Origin: Rufibacter glacialis
GTDB taxonomy: Bacteria; Bacteroidota; Bacteroidia; Cytophagales; Hymenobacteraceae
Length of the DNA stretch: 64,000 nt
Reading direction: 5' to 3'
Assembly: GCF_008271745.1 (NCBI RefSeq)
Contig: NZ_VKKZ01000019.1
Location: 186,001-250,000, forward strand
A program made the position numbers and the translations under genes. The notes beneath the pieces are model-generated. The model did not search any database and was not told where the DNA came from. It worked only from the letters and a program-made list of their open reading frames with translations. Below are positions 42,301 to 50,511 of this stretch, piece by piece (positions within the stretch are counted from its first letter, which is position 1; every line of letters begins with the position of its first letter).

Positions 42301-45300
42301 CCACTGATAGAAACGGAGCCATTGCTGTGGCCACAGGTAGAAGCCGTGGTGGCCAGGATCAGTTGGGTTGGTCCGGCAATGTCTTTGATTTCTACCCTTT
42401 CGGTGTACGTGCAGCCATTGGCGTCTTTGATGGTAACGGCATAGGTACCGGCTAGCAGCGAAGAGAAGGAAGCTGCCGTTTGGAAGGCCCCTCCGTTGAG
42501 GCTATAGGTAAAAGGGGCCGTTCCGCCGGTAATGTTGCCCATCATGATTTGGCCATTTTTGGCCCCGCAGGTAGAAGCAGCGGTCGTCATGGCTATGCCA
42601 GAGGGCCCGGCTATATCCCTTACGACCACCGTCTCCGAACTTAAGCAGCCGTTGGCATCCTTGGCCGTGAGGGTGTAGGTACCAGCTAACAGGTTACCAA
42701 AAGTAGGAGAAGTCTGGAAGGTGATGCCGTCTTTGCTGTAGGTGTAAGGCGCTATTCCCCCCGTGGTGCCTTGCACGACTATGCTTCCATTACTGGCGCC
42801 GCAGGTAGTTGAAGCCGCTGAGACGGTGAAGGCCGGACCAGACAGGTTGCTGACCCCCACCGACTGGCTGAACAGACAGCCTTTGGCGTCTTTTACCGTG
42901 ATGGTGTAGGTGCCCGCCAGCAGGTTAGCGAAGGAAGCAGAGGTCTGGAACGTGCCGCCGTCTTTGCTGTAGGTGTAGGGAGCAGTGCCGCCGGTTACCT
43001 GGTTGATGGTTAATTGGCCATCGTTGCGCCCACAGGTAGAGGCGATGGTAGAACTGGCAAAACCAGTAGGCACGTTCTCTTGTACCACCACGGCAGCTGA
43101 AACTACACAGCCGTTGGCGTCTTTGGCCGTGAGAGTATGGGTGCCCGCGGCAAGCCCCATGAAAGAAGTTTGTGCCTGATAGGCACCTCCATTCAGGGAA
43201 TAAGTATAGGGCGCTGTGCCACCGGTAACTTCCGCAATAGCGATGCTCCCGTCGTTGTTCTGGCAGCTGGCAGGCAGAGAAGTGGAAGTGATGGCAGAAG
43301 GACCGGGGATGTCACTTACGGTGAAGGATTTGGCGAACGTACAGCCGTTGGCATCTTTCACGGTAAGCGTATGCTGACCCGCTTTCAAAGCAGGGAAGGC
43401 AGCGGCCGACTGGAAGTTCACTCCATCGGCACTATACAGGTAGGGGCTGGTGCCACCCGTGACATGGGTGACCCGGATTTCCCCGTTGCTGGCTCCGCAG
43501 GTTGAAGAAACCGTGGTCGCCGCCAGGTTGGCAGGGCCTGCCACATTGGTAATGGTCACGCTCCTGCTGAAAGTACAGCCATTGGCGTCCTTCACCGTAA
43601 GGGTGTGTTCACCGGCTGGCACTCCGCCAAAAGTAGTGCCACTTTGGAAGGAACCGCTGTTCAAGGCATAGGTGTAGGGTGCAGTTCCTCCGGTTACCCC
43701 GCTTATCTGCAGGGACCCATTGCTGTTGCCGCAGGTAGAGGCAATACTTCTCACCTCTACCGCCGTTGGCCCGGCCACGTCCTTCACCTCAATGTTTCTG
43801 CTGACTGTACAGCCGTTGGCATCCTTGGCCGTGAGGGTATAGGTGCCAGCTGGAACCCCCGCGAACGTTGCGCTAGCCTGGAAAGTACTGCCATCTCTGC
43901 TGTAAGTGTACGGCGCGGTACCGCTGGTTACCCCAGTCACGGTGATGCTGCCATTGGCGCGGCCGCAGCTGGAGGTCTGCAGGAAGGTGGCAACCGCCGT
44001 AGGACCAGCAATATTAGTAAGGGTGACCTGTTTGGCAAACGTACAGCCATTGGCGTCTTTCACCGTGAGGGTGTAGGAACCAGCGGCCAATGCCGTAAAG
44101 TTAGCAGAAGCCTGGAAGGTGGTGCCATCCTGGCTGTAGGTATACGGGGCGGTTCCGCCGGTCACCCCGGTAATGGTTACTGCTCCATTTGGCTGACCGC
44201 AGGTGGAAGGGGTAAGGGAAGCCGCCAGGTCTGAGGGTCCCGCTATATTGGCCAGGGGCACCTGCCGGGAGAAGGTACAACCGTTCGCGTCTTTTACGGT
44301 GAGGGTGTAGGTACCTGCCGCCAAGGCCGTGAACGTGGCCGAAGTCTGGAAGGTGACGCCGTCTTTGCTGTACGTGTAAGGGGCAGTACCTCCTGTAATG
44401 GAGGAAACCGTGATGCTCCCGTTGTGAAAGCCGCAGGTAGAAGAATTCGTGGCACTAGCAAAGGCCGTAGGAATGTCCTGTGCTACGGAGACCTGCGTGG
44501 TGGTCAAGCAGCCATTGGCATCTTTGGCAGTGACCGTGTACGACCCGGCCGCAAGGGCCGCAAAGGTAGTACTGGTCTGGAAAGTGGTGCCGTTGATGGA
44601 ATAGGTGTAAGGGGCTGTGCCACCACTTACCGGGCCCACCAAAAGGCGGCCATCATTGTTGGCGCAGGAGGCCGCCTGGGAGGAAGCCGTCACTGCCGTA
44701 GGGCCGGCGGTGTTGGAGAGAGATACCTGCTTGGCAACCGTACAGCCGTTGGCATCTCTCACCGTGAGGGTGAAATTACCCGCCGCTAAGGCTGTGAAAG
44801 TGGCCGAGGTCTGGAAGGTGGAACCGTCTTTACTATAAGTATAGGGTCCGGTGCCGCCGGTCAGGTTGGTGATGCTCAATTCCCCGTTGCTGGCCCCGCA
44901 GGTAGAGGGGTTGGCGGTGATGGTGAAGCCTGAGGGCCCCGCCACATCTTCTACCATCACGTTCTTGCTGAAGGTACATCCGTTGGCGTCTTTGATAAGC
45001 ACCGTGTAGGTACCGGCGGTAACCCCCGTAAAGGTAGGCGAGCCCTGGAAAGAGGTGCCGTTACGGCTGTAACTGAAGGGCGCGGTGCCTCCGGTCACGT
45101 TCTCTACGGTAATGCTGCCGTTGGTTCCCCCGCAGGTGGATGGAGTGGTGTGCAGGCTGAAATTGGTGGGACCGGCCAGATCCTCCAATGAAAAAGATTT
45201 TGAGAAGACACAGCCGTTGGTATCCTTCACCCAAAGGGTATAAGTGCCGGCGGCCAGCGCAGAGAAAGTAGCACTTGTCCCGTAGGTGGTGCCGTCTTTG

Positions 45301-47777
45301 CTGTAGGTGTAAGGTGCCGTGCCGCCGGTAGTACTGGTGATGGTGAGTTCCCCGTTGGAAGCGCCGCAGGTGGTGGACTTCACCGTGGTAAGGAAATCAG
45401 AAGGCCCGGCCGTATTGGAAAGGCTGAACGTCTTGCTGAAAGTACAGCCGTTGGCATCTTTCACCGTAAGGGTATGGTTGCCGGCAGCCAGGGCTGCAAA
45501 GGAGGCAGACGCCTGGAAAGCCCCGTTGTTCAGACGGTACGTAAAGGGAGCGGTGCCTCCGGTAACGTCGGTGACTATCAGTTCCCCGTTGCTGTTGCCG
45601 CAGGTAGATGCCCTGGCAGAGGCCACCAGGTTAGTAGGGCCAGCCACGTTGGTCACCTCTACCTGACGGGAAGTGGTACATCCCTTCGCATCCTTTACGG
45701 TGATGGTGTGCAGGCCAGCCGCTAACCCGGAGAACTGCGGCGATCCCTGGAAGTTCACCCCATCTTTACTGTAGACATAAGGAGCCGTGCCTTGGGTGAC
45801 AGAGGTGATGGAGATGGAGCCGTTGCTGGCCCCGCAGGTGGTGGAAGAGGTGAGGGCCGCAAAGGCGGAAGGCCCTGCCACGTTTTCCACCGCCAGTGCT
45901 TCTGTGAAGATACAGCCATTGGCATCTTTCACTGTCACGGAATAAGTGCCGGCCACCAAAGCAGAAAAAGTAGCGGAAGCCTGGAAACCAGCCTGGTTCA
46001 GGCTATAAGCGTAGGGAGCCGTTCCGTTGGTGACGTTGGTGATGGTGATACTGCCGTTGGGGTTGCCGCAGGAAGACGACTGGATAACTGCCGTTAAAGC
46101 GGAGGGACCGGCTACGTCCTCTAGAGTGAAAGATTCATTGTACACGCAGCCGTTGGCGTCTTTCACCTGCAGGTTATAGGTACCTTTCAGTAAGGCCGTG
46201 TATTTACCAGATGGTTGAAAAGCAGCGCTGTTCAGGCTGTACGTATAGGGGCCTGTGCCGCCGGTCACACCAGAAACCAACACTTCTCCGTTGGCAGATC
46301 CGCAGGTGGAAGGCGTCAGGGTGAAGGCCAGATCAGAGGGGCCTGCCGCCTGGGTCACCGTAAAGGATTTCCGGAGGGCGCAGGAATTGCCATCTGTGAC
46401 GGTCACCGTATACGTGCCGGCCGGTTTGTTGGAGATGGAAGCAGTGGTTTCACCCGAGTCCCAGACATAAGTAACCGGGCCTTCGGCCCCAGAGACAGCC
46501 GCCGTGATCGTGACCGTGGTGCCCACGCAGATAAGGGGCGGGCCCGTCAGGGTCACCTCCATGTTGTAGAAGGAGATCTCCACCTCATCACTCACCGGGG
46601 CACAGGAGCCATTGCCGGTAGAGGTGAGCGTAAGCCGTACGGAACCGGTTTTCAATTCTGCAGGAGTAGGGGTGTAGACGGCATTCAAAGCAGTGTTGCT
46701 GGGCGAGAAGGTGCCGGCCCCACCGCTCCAGCGCCCTCCCAGGGCCGCGGTGACACTTCCAGACAAAGGGACCGGGCTAGAGGCACAGACCCGTTGGTCT
46801 GGGCCGGCATTCGCCGTCAGGTTGGTGACCACGGTCACAGAGGCAGAGAATTTCTTGCAGGCAGGATAATTCTCCGTTCTCACTTCCAGGGAGTATTCCC
46901 CCGTAGTGGGGGCTAAGTAAGTCCGGTTCGTTCCTACCAGATTTCCGTTCTTATCAGTCCAGAGATAGCGGAAATTGCCACTGCCGCCCGTCACGGTACC
47001 GGTGAGTTCCACACCTGCTGAACCCGGGCAGATAATGGCGGGGTTGGGAGTGATGGAGACCACCGGAGGCGGATAGAAATACACCCGCACGGTGTCACAG
47101 TAAGGCAGATCAGAGCAGGGAGAGGCCACAGATTGCCCACATACCACATAGTCTACATAAGGCGGAGGGTTGTCATCTGGCGTGATGGTGGGGGTGGCGC
47201 AACCAGTTGTGCAACTGAGGTATTTGTTATAGATGCCTCCTCCGGTGATGTCGGTCCAGGTGATGGAGGGTTCCTCAAAGGCAATAGGTGCCTGAAGGGT
47301 AGTAGAGCATCCCCCGGAGACAGAGATATCAGGCATGGGGGTGAAGGCGGCAATGGATTTGATCTGGAACTTGTTTTTGGCGTTCCCGGGCATGCAGATG
47401 GTGAGCTTATGCGGGCCAGTACCGGAGACGCAGATGGGCTGGCCCACCGGCACCGGCGGGCCACAGTTCACCTGATACGCCATCGCTCCTGAAGGAACCG
47501 GGCCGCCCGTGATACTAAACTCCAGGCCAGCGGAGTTTTTGTCCAGGATGATGTTGAACTGGACGCAGTTCTCGTTTCCTGTGGCTCCACAGGCTTTCCC
47601 GTTCCTGTCTATTTCCCCAGAGTCCCAGACTCCATTGGGTTGGCCTGTCAGATTTACTTCAAAGACCGGTAAGGTATTTCCCTGGGCAAAGGCAGCCTGC
47701 AAGGAAGTCACCTGCAACAGCCAGAAGAAACACAAAACAGCGAAAAAGGGTAAGGTTTGAGTAGAAGTTCTTTCCAT
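36303..47777 (-). CDS. Giant SprB-repeat adhesin with T9SS C-terminal sorting domain
   Basis: 3824 residues. Residues 1-31 are a signal peptide ending AAFAQ. To about 480 there are unique and PKD-like domains (ITPNPAIICPGSAGVELTG, NAGPDQRVCASSPVPLSG). Then come about 40 tandem SprB-type units of 77-78 residues, each with a TCG-xNG motif, GGTAPYTYS and KDANGC; the two Cys per unit could form a disulfide. The last about 90 residues (IPTGFTPNGDGINDHWILK ... TVYNRWGSPVFESRG) are a gliding-motility-associated, type B T9SS sorting domain ending in SLTIMR. It should be a secreted filamentous surface adhesin, possibly for gliding or attachment. The repeats show a six-unit higher-order order (see findings). 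porP follows 28 bases later. It is far larger than any neighbour and has no interruption. Confidence 0.95.
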   Translation of the reverse strand: MERTSTQTLPFFAVLCFFWLLQVTSLQAAFAQGNTLPVFEVNLTGQPNGVWDSGEIDRNGKACGATGNENCVQFNIILDKNSAGLEFSITGGPVPSGAMAYQVNCGPPVPVGQPICVSGTGPHKLTICMPGNAKNKFQIKSIAAFTPMPDISVSGGCSTTLQAPIAFEEPSITWTDITGGGIYNKYLSCTTGCATPTITPDDNPPPYVDYVVCGQSVASPCSDLPYCDTVRVYFYPPPVVSITPNPAIICPGSAGVELTGTVTGGSGNFRYLWTDKNGNLVGTNRTYLAPTTGEYSLEVRTENYPACKKFSASVTVVTNLTANAGPDQRVCASSPVPLSGSVTAALGGRWSGGAGTFSPSNTALNAVYTPTPAELKTGSVRLTLTSTGNGSCAPVSDEVEISFYNMEVTLTGPPLICVGTTVTITAAVSGAEGPVTYVWDSGETTASISNKPAGTYTVTVTDGNSCALRKSFTVTQAAGPSDLAFTLTPSTCGSANGEVLVSGVTGGTGPYTYSLNSAAFQPSGKYTALLKGTYNLQVKDANGCVYNESFTLEDVAGPSALTAVIQSSSCGNPNGSITITNVTNGTAPYAYSLNQAGFQASATFSALVAGTYSVTVKDANGCIFTEALAVENVAGPSAFAALTSSTTCGASNGSISITSVTQGTAPYVYSKDGVNFQGSPQFSGLAAGLHTITVKDAKGCTTSRQVEVTNVAGPTNLVASARASTCGNSNGELIVTDVTGGTAPFTYRLNNGAFQASASFAALAAGNHTLTVKDANGCTFSKTFSLSNTAGPSDFLTTVKSTTCGASNGELTITSTTGGTAPYTYSKDGTTYGTSATFSALAAGTYTLWVKDTNGCVFSKSFSLEDLAGPTNFSLHTTPSTCGGTNGSITVENVTGGTAPFSYSRNGTSFQGSPTFTGVTAGTYTVLIKDANGCTFSKNVMVEDVAGPSGFTITANPSTCGASNGELSITNLTGGTGPYTYSKDGSTFQTSATFTALAAGNFTLTVRDANGCTVAKQVSLSNTAGPTAVTASSQAASCANNDGRLLVGPVSGGTAPYTYSINGTTFQTSTTFAALAAGSYTVTAKDANGCLTTTQVSVAQDIPTAFASATNSSTCGFHNGSITVSSITGGTAPYTYSKDGVTFQTSATFTALAAGTYTLTVKDANGCTFSRQVPLANIAGPSDLAASLTPSTCGQPNGAVTITGVTGGTAPYTYSQDGTTFQASANFTALAAGSYTLTVKDANGCTFAKQVTLTNIAGPTAVATFLQTSSCGRANGSITVTGVTSGTAPYTYSRDGSTFQASATFAGVPAGTYTLTAKDANGCTVSRNIEVKDVAGPTAVEVRSIASTCGNSNGSLQISGVTGGTAPYTYALNSGSFQSGTTFGGVPAGEHTLTVKDANGCTFSRSVTITNVAGPANLAATTVSSTCGASNGEIRVTHVTGGTSPYLYSADGVNFQSAAAFPALKAGQHTLTVKDANGCTFAKSFTVSDIPGPSAITSTSLPASCQNNDGSIAIAEVTGGTAPYTYSLNGGAYQAQTSFMGLAAGTHTLTAKDANGCVVSAAVVVQENVPTGFASSTIASTCGRNDGQLTINQVTGGTAPYTYSKDGGTFQTSASFANLLAGTYTITVKDAKGCLFSQSVGVSNLSGPAFTVSAASTTCGASNGSIVVQGTTGGIAPYTYSKDGITFQTSPTFGNLLAGTYTLTAKDANGCLSSETVVVRDIAGPSGIAMTTAASTCGAKNGQIMMGNITGGTAPFTYSLNGGAFQTAASFSSLLAGTYAVTIKDANGCTYTERVEIKDIAGPTQLILATTASTCGHSNGSVSISGVSGGTAPFTFSLDGAAFQSAPAFAAVQAGERTLTVKDANGCTFTQKITVENVAGPSDLTAATKPSTCGNSNGELTVSAVTGGVAPYTYSRDGVNFQASTTFTAIASGSYTIFVKDANNCTFSKTVQVSDIAGPTAVRTTFTAASCQNNDGSLTITGITGGTEPYTYSLNSGAFQSTSVFGALAAGTYTVKAKDANGCEAVTTVVINANVPTAFSTSTVASTCGSSNGSISIGTVTGGTAPYTFSRDGGNFQAGTAFTGLAAGTYTITVKDAKGCTFARVITLSNLNGPTELVASTQSSTCGNSNGVLTISGVTGGTAPYLYSMDGVTFQTSATFTGLQAGAYTLTVKDANGCTYAQEASLSDVSGPSFMAVAQASTCGASNGQINVQQVTGGTGPYSYSRDGNTFQASPTFTGLLAGVYTITIRDANGCKYARSIQVTDVEGPSQLMIASTASTCGSSNGSVSVNGVTGGTAPYSFSLDGSAFQTAVTFVSVRAGEHTLTVRDANGCVFSQKLVVADVAGPSDVTAASTSSTCGAPNGGLTITQITGGTAPYTYSQDGITFQASSSFTALKAGQYAITVKDANGCTFTKTVTVQDIAGPTAVTASTLPASCLNNDGSLTITGITGGTAPYAYSINGSGFSTNTTFTALASGTHTVVVRDANGCEVTASVKIDQNVPTAFTSSTTASTCGRADGALTVSTVTGGTAPYTYSKDGQTFQPGTSFAGLAAGNHTITVKDANGCMFSAVVAVSNTAGPTFSAVATASTCGSSNGAITVNAVTGGVFPYTYSRNGQDFQASSTFQNLPAGTYTITAKDANGCLSAETVVVDDKTGPSAFQLTPIASTCGDANGQLRVQDVVGGTAPFLYSKDGVTFQSAAAFADLAAGSYTITVKDANGCQKTSTVQVGNITGPSDLQLASVTATCGAANGQISVTGVTGGQAPYSFSLNGGTFQSTALFGQMMAGEHTLTVRDANGCVTSKKVVVTNIAGPTDLVSSVRASTCGNRNGALVITGVTGGTAPYTYSKDGVNFQASSSFETLAAGSYTLVVKDANGCTFTKEVAVTDIAGPVSVATRSGVASCQDNDGSILVTGVTGGTAPFTYSLNEGAFGASTQFNGLSAGIYTVVARDANGCEATASVTVTKEVPTGLSSTSTASTCGQSNGAITLGAVSGGTAPYSYSINGTAFQSAASFSNLAAGMYTVTVQDAKGCHFSKQVQVTDVAGPSGLTTMAEATSCGDRNGKITVSAVTGGTAPYTYQLNSSAFQTEATFASLAAGTFTLTVKDANGCTFSQEAVVGGSSAPGDFRVTVQPSTCGEANGTVTVADVIGGVHPYSYSKDGIVFQASATLADLRAGRYNIVVKDAMGCTFTKSVEVGNTAGPQEFTLTSTASTCGQRNGTILLSNVAGGTAPYQYKLEGGTWQASATFGAVAAGTYTVTVQDANGCTLAKQVTVTDQAAMTALGSSTTPATCGNNGAIAIQSTTGGTAPYMYSLDGITFQAATTFTGLAPKEYQIQVKDANNCLATFTVQVGENRLKTAEITSAPAACGQNNGSITVASVTGGIKPLAYSLNGTSFQASPVFGNLATGTYTITIRDAEGCVMTKSQEVKSSGGPESFTLTSTLASCGNANGKISIGGVTGGQSPYTYSINGTSFQNTPEFSGLAEGTYQISVKDATGCVQVKATKVESSLPITHLTFSVTPAGCGQTTGQVTVTQVTGGTAPYSYSLNGGAFSGAATLLGVAPGNHVLSVKDAQNCTFSLPVTVPAVESKVTLVTHVLCAGGKEGVITLSATGADNQTEFSIDNGRTFQKSPEFRNLPAGSYQVVTRFSASCELALGTVEIKEPIPLQASVKPLTPTSVVVTGLSGGTAPYTFQLDNGKVTSDSVFTGLAEGTHTLLVQDKNGCRTQVTFTAGETGGIEIPTGFTPNGDGINDHWILKNVAVLYPNCKVTVYNRWGSPVFESRGYKQAWDGTHKGKDLPVGTYYTVIELGNGQAPIRKSLTIMR
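37000..46350 (-). repeat. About 40 SprB-type coding repeats in six-unit blocks
   Basis: Units of about 233 bases run without break. A variant unit with NNDG in place of SNG occurs near 44653, 43252, 41853, 40454 and 39056, that is every 1398-1401 bases. It is always followed by a unit starting VPT or IPT. The unit reading GEHTLTV or GERTLTV recurs at the same spacing. This points to duplication in blocks of six units. Confidence 0.9.
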
Positions 47778-48734
47778 CTAGTAATTGTTGGGTTGCTCTT
47801 TTGATATAGTCCTTTCCCGCCAGGGGAATAGCGGTGCAAGGCAATGGTGATGAAGGAGGTAGATAAATAGCCTTAGAACAAGACGTTGACCTGAAAGCGG
47901 GCCTGAGAGGAAGGGACTCAAAAGGCAATTTGCCTTTGGTGTCTCCCTCATGCCCCTGCTGGGCTGCTGTTCTCTATAAGCGCATTAAGAAGGTGGTAGT
48001 ATAGGTTGGCGTATATAAGTTGGCGGCAAAGTGAGGTACTTTCACTTTTGATGGACCGGTTTGGTTTTCTAATAGGTTTTATTAAAGAAGTAGGGTGTCT
48101 GATTAGTGCAACTAAGGGTAAGTAAATGAATGCTTCTTTAAGTAAATATGATGTTTAAAAAATTATATAAATGGGGGTTTATATATTGATCCTGCTAAAT
48201 TAAGAATGTATATAGTTTTATAACAATGTCAAAATATAAATTTTAGGCAAATCTTATAAAGTAGGCCATAATTCTATTTTGAGGGCAAAACGTAGCATAA
48301 AGGTCAAAAACCCGTGAGATAGTATTAATCGCAGGGGCTGCCGCAGAAGGATCTTGCTGCAGCGTATTTTTCCTTTATGAGAAAGGCGAGAACCCTTGGC
48401 GGGAACCTAAAAGCTTCCCCAGGAGAAAGGCACGTGGTGAACAAGTAGACTTCTGGAAAAGGAAACGATTGCCTGGGTTGCAATGGCGATTTCCGTAACC
48501 TGAGCCTTGTTTTTTACTTCTTATGATATAGTTTCTCCTAACCTGGGTCAGGTTAGGCAGGTGTTGTATTTTGCCAGAAAAACCAGGATTAAAACGAACG
48601 TCTGTTATTTTCGTAATCTCCGGTTCCAGACGTACCTTTACCTAAAAGTAGACCTTCTGCTAGAAAAGTGGGGTTCGGAGGCTTGTGCAGTGAAATCAGC
48701 AGTTCAGTCTATACTCTACACCTATACCATACCT
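47778..48734. other. 957-base divergent gap upstream of the giant adhesin
   Basis: No gene is seen. The part 48100-48290 is strongly AT-rich (ATTATATAAATGGGGG, TATATAGTTTTATAAC) compared with its surroundings. No TAnnTTTG match on either strand could be tied to the adhesin start, so its promoter remains unidentified. A long AT-rich leader region fits a regulated surface protein. Confidence 0.5.
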
Positions 48735-49559
48735 ATGCCCGTCACCTTGGAGAAAACCGCATATTTGCCCCCGCTTCTGCCTTTTTACCAGGAAAAGCTG
48801 AATTGGCTGCAGCAGGAGTTACGCCCTTACCGCCAGGCGCTCATGCAGCACCCCCTTTATGAGTCTATCTATGACCTGGCAGACCTGCGGGTGTTCATGG
48901 AGAACCACATCTTTGCCGTCTGGGATTTCATGAGCCTGCTCAAGAGCCTGCAACGCCACCTTACCTGCGTAGACGTGCCCTGGACCCCCCATGGCAACCC
49001 GGCCAACCGGCGGCTCATCAATGAGATCGTGCTGGAAGAAGAGACAGACGTGGACCCGGCAGGGCAACCCATCAGCCACTTTGAACTCTACATCAGGGCC
49101 ATGGAAGAATGCGGGGCAGACACCCGGCTTATCCATGAACTTATGGTAGGGGTACAGCAGGGCAAGGAAGTACTCTCTGAAATGGAGGCCTTGCCGGTGC
49201 TGGCCAACACCAAGTCCTTTGTTTCCCATACGTTCAAGACCATCCAGGCGGGGCAGGCGCACCGCATTGCCGCAGCCTTCACCTTCGGGCGGGAAGACGT
49301 GATCCCAGACATGTTCCGGGCCCTCATCGGGGACATGAACCGCCGCTACCCTGGTACCTTAGACACCTTCCAGTATTACATGGACCGCCACATCCAGCTA
49401 GATGATGCGGTGCATTCACCGCTGGCCATGCGCATGGTGGCCGAGCTGTGCGGACAGGACGAGCACAAGTGGGAGGAATGCCTCACGGAGGCCATCACCT
49501 GCCAGAAACTGCGCCTGCATCTGTGGGACGGCATCCTGGCCAACCTCAGACGGTACTAG
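48735..49559 (+). CDS. DUF3050 family protein (heme-oxygenase-like fold)
   Basis: 274 residues, cytoplasmic and helical. YDLADLRVFMENHIFAVWDFMSL, then WTPHGNPANRRLINEIVLEEETD and FTFGREDVIPDMFRAL match the DUF3050 family, whose helical bundle is related to heme oxygenase/TenA-like and di-iron enzymes. The conserved His and Glu residues (ENHIFAVWDF, EIVLEEETD) could bind metal. The ATG at 48735 (MPVTLEKTAYLPP) is used; the longer frame from 48507 gives an unlikely N-terminus. It may be co-transcribed with the small gene 63 bases downstream. Its reaction is unknown. Confidence 0.82.
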   Translation: MPVTLEKTAYLPPLLPFYQEKLNWLQQELRPYRQALMQHPLYESIYDLADLRVFMENHIFAVWDFMSLLKSLQRHLTCVDVPWTPHGNPANRRLINEIVLEEETDVDPAGQPISHFELYIRAMEECGADTRLIHELMVGVQQGKEVLSEMEALPVLANTKSFVSHTFKTIQAGQAHRIAAAFTFGREDVIPDMFRALIGDMNRRYPGTLDTFQYYMDRHIQLDDAVHSPLAMRMVAELCGQDEHKWEECLTEAITCQKLRLHLWDGILANLRRY

Positions 49560-49622
49560 GTGGGTTAAATCCTTTGCCCGCAGGTTGCGTAAACCAAAGG
49601 CACAGACCTTAACCCGCAAACT

Positions 49623-49928
49623 ATGGACTTAGAGAACCTTTCCTCCAATAGCGAGAACATTGAGAATACCGGCTATCTTATTTTAAAGGCCTTCAAAGCC
49701 AAAGGCACCCAGGCCGAAGAGGTACTGGGCTGGAGTGAGATTTATCCTTTCCTGCACCAGGAAGACGAGAAACTCCATTACCAGGACGTGCAGAAACAGG
49801 CCGAGGAGCATTTACGCAACCAAGGCTACGCAACGCCAGACCCCGCGGGCCTGCGGTTAACCCCCGTAGGCTACAAAGCGGTGCAGGAGTTGGATGACCA
49901 GGAATTAAGCCAGAGCAACGCCAGATAA
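49623..49928 (+). CDS. Small hypothetical protein (possible winged-helix-like)
   Basis: 101 residues, acidic and soluble, with no signal or membrane segment. Not recognised. Helical stretches (EDEKLHYQDVQKQAEEHLRN) followed by GLRLTPVGYKAVQEL look like the end of a small winged-helix unit, which is only a suggestion. It follows the DUF3050 gene by 63 bases and precedes a lipoprotein gene by 4 bases, so the three probably share a transcript. Confidence 0.65.
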   Translation: MDLENLSSNSENIENTGYLILKAFKAKGTQAEEVLGWSEIYPFLHQEDEKLHYQDVQKQAEEHLRNQGYATPDPAGLRLTPVGYKAVQELDDQELSQSNAR

Positions 49929-49932
49929 ACCA

Positions 49933-50295
49933 ATGACCATGCAGACGTTTTGGAGGAGTTTTGAGAAGAAGGGGCGAAAAACGGCTGTCATAGGTTTTTG
50001 CTTCTGGGTAGGGGCCTGCGCCGCGGCGTGTACCTCTTCCCGAGACAGCCCCGCCCTGGAGACAACGGAGCCGCAGCGCGCCTATCGGGCCACGCCCTCA
50101 GTGCGGGAGATGAACGAACAGGCCAGCCAGGTAAACCAGAAAAAGAACATAGAGGACCGCCGGCCTAACGCACCGGGTAACCAGCCGCCGGCCGTGCGTA
50201 GCCAGAAAATCCTGCCAGCGCGGCAACCGGTAGCGCCAGACACCATCCGGCGTCCGCCCATGCCGCCTACCATAGGCACCACTACCGGCGGGTAA
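49933..50295 (+). CDS. Small hypothetical lipoprotein, Pro/Arg-rich
   Basis: 120 residues. The N-terminus has a basic part (RSFEKKGRK) and a hydrophobic stretch ending in GACAAACTSS, where a lipobox Cys near 31-35 could be lipidated. The rest is low-complexity, rich in Pro, Arg, Asn and Gln (RRPNAPGNQPPAV, RRPPMPPTIGTTTGG), so probably unstructured in the periplasm. Function unknown. It is the last gene before a strong terminator at 50334-50376. ATG codons at 49933 and 49939 are both possible starts. Confidence 0.6.
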   Translation: MTMQTFWRSFEKKGRKTAVIGFCFWVGACAAACTSSRDSPALETTEPQRAYRATPSVREMNEQASQVNQKKNIEDRRPNAPGNQPPAVRSQKILPARQPVAPDTIRRPPMPPTIGTTTGG

Positions 50296-50304
50296 ACAGC
50301 AATC

Positions 50305-50342
50305 CGTTTTAAGGCGGGTTTTCCCAAAACGCACCAAAAACG
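50305..50342. repeat. GTTTT/AAAAC palindrome family copy, overlapping a terminator
   Basis: CGTTTTAAGGCGGGTTTT, CC, CAAAACGCACCAAAAACG. GCG pairs with CGC. Its right end overlaps the left arm of the terminator at 50334-50376, so the two hairpins compete. Confidence 0.6.
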
Positions 50343-50376
50343 CCGCCACCCTGAAAAGAGGTGGCGGCGTTTTTGG
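50334..50376. terminator. Terminator after the small lipoprotein gene
   Basis: Seventeen-base perfect arms (50334-50350 and 50360-50376) with AACGCCGCCACC / GGTGGCGGCGTT cores and a TTTTTGG exit. Confidence 0.88.
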
Positions 50377-50410
50377 TAAAAGCCTTCGGTATGGACAAGT
50401 GCCAAGGTTC

Positions 50411-50446
50411 TTTTTCGGGCTGTTTTCTGAAAAGGAAGCCTGAAAC
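50411..50446. repeat. GTTTT/AAAAC palindrome family copy before metG
   Basis: TTTTTCGGGCTGTTTTC, TG, AAAAGGAAGCCTGAAAC. GGGCT pairs with AGCCT and TTTC with GAAA. Confidence 0.6.
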
Positions 50447-50485
50447 GCGCCTGGGCGGCTAGCGAGGAGGTGCCTGCATTTTCGC

Positions 50486-50493
50486 TATATTTG
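50486..50493 (+). promoter_or_regulatory. -7 promoter box of metG
   Basis: TATATTTG is an exact TAnnTTTG match 18 bases before the ATG at 50512. No TTG occurs at the ideal -33 position. The leader would be about 12 bases and purine-rich (AAAGAAAAAAC). Confidence 0.6.
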
Positions 50494-50511
50494 CCTTCTC
50501 AAAGAAAAAAC

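Noticed and set aside
46215..46916. Long plus-strand frames opposite the giant adhesin (several of 100-230 codons)
   Set aside because: They are antisense shadows that repeat with the SprB units; their repetitive Gly/Arg/Ala content only mirrors the coding repeats.
36303..47777. Possibility that the tandem repeats are a CRISPR array or a non-coding satellite
   Set aside because: The 233-base period keeps one frame throughout, the protein motifs are conserved and a T9SS sorting domain follows; it is coding.
48507..48734. N-terminal extension of the DUF3050 protein
   Set aside because: The extension is rich in unusual residues for the family and the DUF3050 fold begins after the Met at 48735.
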